A DNA stretch of 10,140 nt, from assembly GCA_021029095.1 (NCBI GenBank), contig JAJOHG010000634.1, positions 1 through 10,140 on the forward strand. Reading direction: 5' to 3'. Below, one piece after another: positions 7,823 to 10,140 of this stretch. The notes under the pieces are model-generated. The model saw only the letters and a program-made list of their open reading frames with translations, was not told the origin of the DNA and searched no databases. Numbering within the stretch: position 1 is the stretch's first letter; every line of letters starts with the position of its first letter. Source of the stretch: Phellopilus nigrolimitatus (taxonomy: Eukaryota > Basidiomycota > Agaricomycetes > Hymenochaetales > Hymenochaetaceae). Both the position numbers and the translations under genes were made by a program.

Positions 7823-9219
7823 ATGGCTCGCCTCCCTGTGCTCGCTCTCGCGCTCTCTGCTCTTCTCTCGGTTTATGCCACGCCCTTGCAGTACAGAGGC
7901 CCAGCTTCAATAGCTGGGTCCGGGCTCGGAGTGGGGACTGAGGGTTTGTCGAAACGCCAGTCCATCACGACGCTCTCGACAGCGCAGATATCCGCCTTCA
8001 AGCCGTATACCTTCTTTGCGAGCACAGCGTATTGCCAGCCAAGCACAACGATCAGCTGGAGCTGCGGAGGTACGCTGCTATTTTTGCTCTCTAAGTTCAG
8101 TCAAATTAAAGTATTTTTGTATTTGGTAACGATATCATTTTCAAGCCAACTGTGATGCGAACTCTGGATTCGTTCCTACCGCATCGGGAGGAGATGGGAC
8201 TGATACGCAGTTCTGTAAGTAGAAATTTGCATCTGTTTTGCCCAGATGTAGCTGGCTCACTTCTTTGGATGATCGTCAGGGTACGTTGGCTTTGATCCAG
8301 CGCTGAATTCCGTCGTTGTGGCACATCAAGGCACCGACACTTCTTCAATGTGAGTTGAGGATTAAGTTAGACTATTAATCACTTTTGACATGTAGTGTCT
8401 GATAGCGTTGCGGACTTAACTGATGCCGATATTACCATGACGAACCTCGACCCGACACTTTTCCCGGGAATCGACTCATCAGTCGAGGTGCACAGCGGAT
8501 TTGCTGCTGCGCAAGCACGGTTTGTTATCAAATTTTGATGCTTTACACAGTATTAACATCATCAAATGCATCAGAGCTGCTCAGGATGTCCTTTCCGCGG
8601 TTGAGACGGCGCTCTCTGCGCACTCCGGCGCCTCTGTAACGGTGGTCGGTCACTCGCTCGGCGCGGCACTCGCCTTGCTCGACTCCGTCTTCCTGCCGCT
8701 CCATCTGCCATCGAGCACTGCATTTAAGATGGTGGGATACGGGTTGCCTCGAGTGGGAAACCAGGCGTTTGCAGACTACGTCGATGCGCACGTTACGAGC
8801 TTGGCAGGTGGTACGGGATTGACGCATATCAACAACAAGGAGGACCCCGTCCCTATCCTTCCTGGAATGTTCCTGGGCTTCCATCATCCAAGTGGCGAGG
8901 TGCATATCCAGGACTCGAATGCATGGGATGCTTGTCCGGGTGAGCGCTCAGTGATCAGCTCTTCTTTTTTGGAATTTGCGACTGAAATTGGCTGTTCCTT
9001 CCCGTAGGCCAGGATAACCCCTCTGATTTGTGCAGCACTGGCGATGTTCCGAATGTATTGGAATCAGACGAGTCGAACCACGATGGGCCATTACGACGGC
9101 GTAGAAATGGGCCTGTTAATTTATTTTCTCGTTTTGGGTTTGCCATTCGGACGTATCCTACATCTTTCAAAGCTTTGATGCTGCTCCTCAAGATTTACAT
9201 AAAGCAGCCTCAAACTTGA
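7823..9219 (+). CDS. secreted class 3 (alpha/beta-hydrolase) lipase, C-terminus altered by a frame offset
   Basis: Six exons: 7823-8069, 8146-8214, 8280-8349, 8406-8519, 8575-8939 and 9008-9219. The five introns are 55-76 bp with GT-AG ends, and the product as read has 358 residues. It begins with a signal peptide (1-19), then a propeptide ending in Kex2 site KR (44-45), and then the lipase fold. Visible motifs are AHQGTDTS (oxyanion region), VGHSLG with nucleophile Ser194, NNKEDPVPILPG with Asp257, and NHDGP with His313. By position His313 is probably the triad His, as in the class 3 family where it sits near the C-terminus. The family ending YDGVEMG(C) is present but in another frame: one extra base at 9091-9092 and one at 9112-9113 would restore it, with TAA at 9117-9119 and 324 residues. 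As read, the protein ends in a basic tail and stops at 9217-9219. It hydrolyses acylglycerols outside the cell. It is divergent to UBL-WLM and convergent with its paralogue at 9453-10140. Confidence 0.88.
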
Positions 9220-9255
9220 AGTAAACCCGATACAGCGAATTGCCGTGTTTTCGGA

Positions 9256-9261
9256 AATAAA
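9256..9261 (+). terminator. possible polyadenylation signal of the lipase
   Basis: AATAAA lies 37 bp past the in-frame stop and 137 bp past the ancestral stop position (9117-9119). Fungal poly(A) signals are loosely conserved, so this is only suggestive. Confidence 0.3.
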
Positions 9262-9452
9262 AACGAGGACGAACTCTAGTTCGTAGCTGAACTTTACATT
9301 CGGGATCGAATTGCGTCCATGAGCTCACTCGAAAACCGGGAATATACGACGAATTTCATCTTCAACAAGCCACTTAATTCGAACCGGCTGAGCATCTCGC
9401 GAATTTACATGATATTGATCAATGGTATCAACCTTTTTATAATAGTCTAGAT

Positions 9453-10140
9453 TCAGCAGCCCATCTCGATTGCCGTCGTAAGGACCCAGTGTGATCTAAC
9501 TCGTCACTTTCGAGTATTGTCGGTACGTCTCCGGCCTATACAGAGGTCGGATGCATTGTCTTGGCCCTGAGTTAGCAAAGGACATAGTGAATATCTGTTG
9601 GCTGAAGAAAATTCGCCATTACTCCACGGGACACGCATCCCATGCATCCGAACGCTGAATATGCACCTCCCCACTCGGATGATGGAAGCCCAAGGATCGT
9701 TCTGGCAAGATAGGAACGGGGTCCTTCTTGTTGTTAATGTGCGTCAGACCCTTCCCGCCCGCGATACTTGTGACATGCACATCAACATAGTTCGCAAAAG
9801 CCTGATTTCCTACACGTGGCATTCCATATGTAACTGTCTTAAACGCGGTTCCCGAAGGCAAATGGAGTGGCAAGAAGACCGAATCGAGAAGGGCGAGCGC
9901 CGCACCGAGAGAGTGACCTACTATCGATACGGAGGCGGTGGGATGCGCCGTAAGCGTCTGCTGAACAGCAGAAAGGACAGACGGTGCAGCACTATTAAAG
10001 CACATGTCAGAGGGCTTAAAGCATTGATGCATATGACTTTGACGCACCGTGCATGAGAGGCGGCGAAGCCGTCGTGCACCTTCACGGACGGATCGATCCC
10101 AGGAAAGAGCTTGGAATCCAAGGTCACGAATTGGATATCC
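9453..10140 (-). pseudogene. paralogous class 3 lipase, 3' end frameshifted, 5' end off the window
   Basis: The visible exons are 10048 to the right edge, 9628-9991, and 9566 downwards. Introns are 9992-10047 (GTGCGT...TAG) and 9567-9627 (GTGGAG...CAG), at the same gene positions as in the plus-strand lipase. VGHSLG, NNKKDPVPILP and HHPSGEVHI are intact. By eye about 24 of roughly 121 residues differ from the other copy in the main exon. After DNASDLCI, an extra G near 9535-9536 shifts the frame, giving a stop at 9504-9506 and losing the triad His (LDHTG in the other frame). Two more extra bases (near 9481 and 9470-9471) would be needed to reach the ancestral ending EMGC with TGA at 9453-9455. 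I infer an enzyme that is dead or recently damaged. A truncated expressed protein or sequencing indels are alternatives. The signal peptide and first exons lie beyond the window. Confidence 0.72.

Noticed and set aside
8521..9007. reading the lipase as a single long frame from about 8501
   Set aside because: It crosses the intron at 8520-8574 and runs into the intron at 8940-9007. The spliced reading matches the family and the paralogue.
1..10140. tRNA, rRNA, CRISPR array or bacterial-type operon
   Set aside because: No cloverleaf, no repeat-spacer pattern and no tightly packed same-strand genes; the spliced genes show a eukaryotic, fungal origin.

Overview
The window looks like nuclear DNA from a filamentous basidiomycete, probably a wood- or litter-associated agaricomycete. 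Coding stretches are GC-rich and cut by many short GT-AG introns of about 49-90 bp. The families present are typical of such fungi: secreted class 3 lipases, a secreted Rds1-type ferritin-like protein, and a ubiquitin-like/WLM metalloprotease. Splice sites were placed by hand from reading frame and protein family pattern. No transcript or alignment was available.

Layout. (1) 1-1470, minus: a D-2-hydroxyacid dehydrogenase (glyoxylate/hydroxypyruvate reductase type) that runs off the left edge. Its intron structure and catalytic residues are recognisable, but about six 1-2 base shifts break the frame, so I call it a pseudogene, or else a badly sequenced gene. (2) 1471-2574: non-coding as far as I can see, with one clean hairpin. 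(3) 2575-3800, minus: an intact secreted ferritin-like protein with a Ser/Thr-rich tail and a TATA box. (4) 3801-4940: non-coding, with the promoter, two adjacent hairpins and a 12-bp tandem repeat. (5) 4941-6056, minus: an intact three-exon ubiquitin-like + WLM metalloprotease. (6) 6057-7822: the interval between two divergent genes. It holds a 579-bp foldback element with 213-bp arms (two mismatches), plus a smaller inverted repeat. (7) 7823-9219, plus: a six-exon secreted class 3 lipase with a complete triad and an altered C-terminus. (8) 9453-10140, minus: the tail-to-tail paralogue of that lipase, broken near its 3' end and running off the right edge.

The genes do not form an obvious pathway or a biosynthetic cluster. 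The notable points are gene decay (the dehydrogenase and the second lipase), a convergent lipase pair whose two copies share one frame offset next to the catalytic His, and a young-looking foldback element between divergent genes. I did not find a convincing new multi-gene system here.
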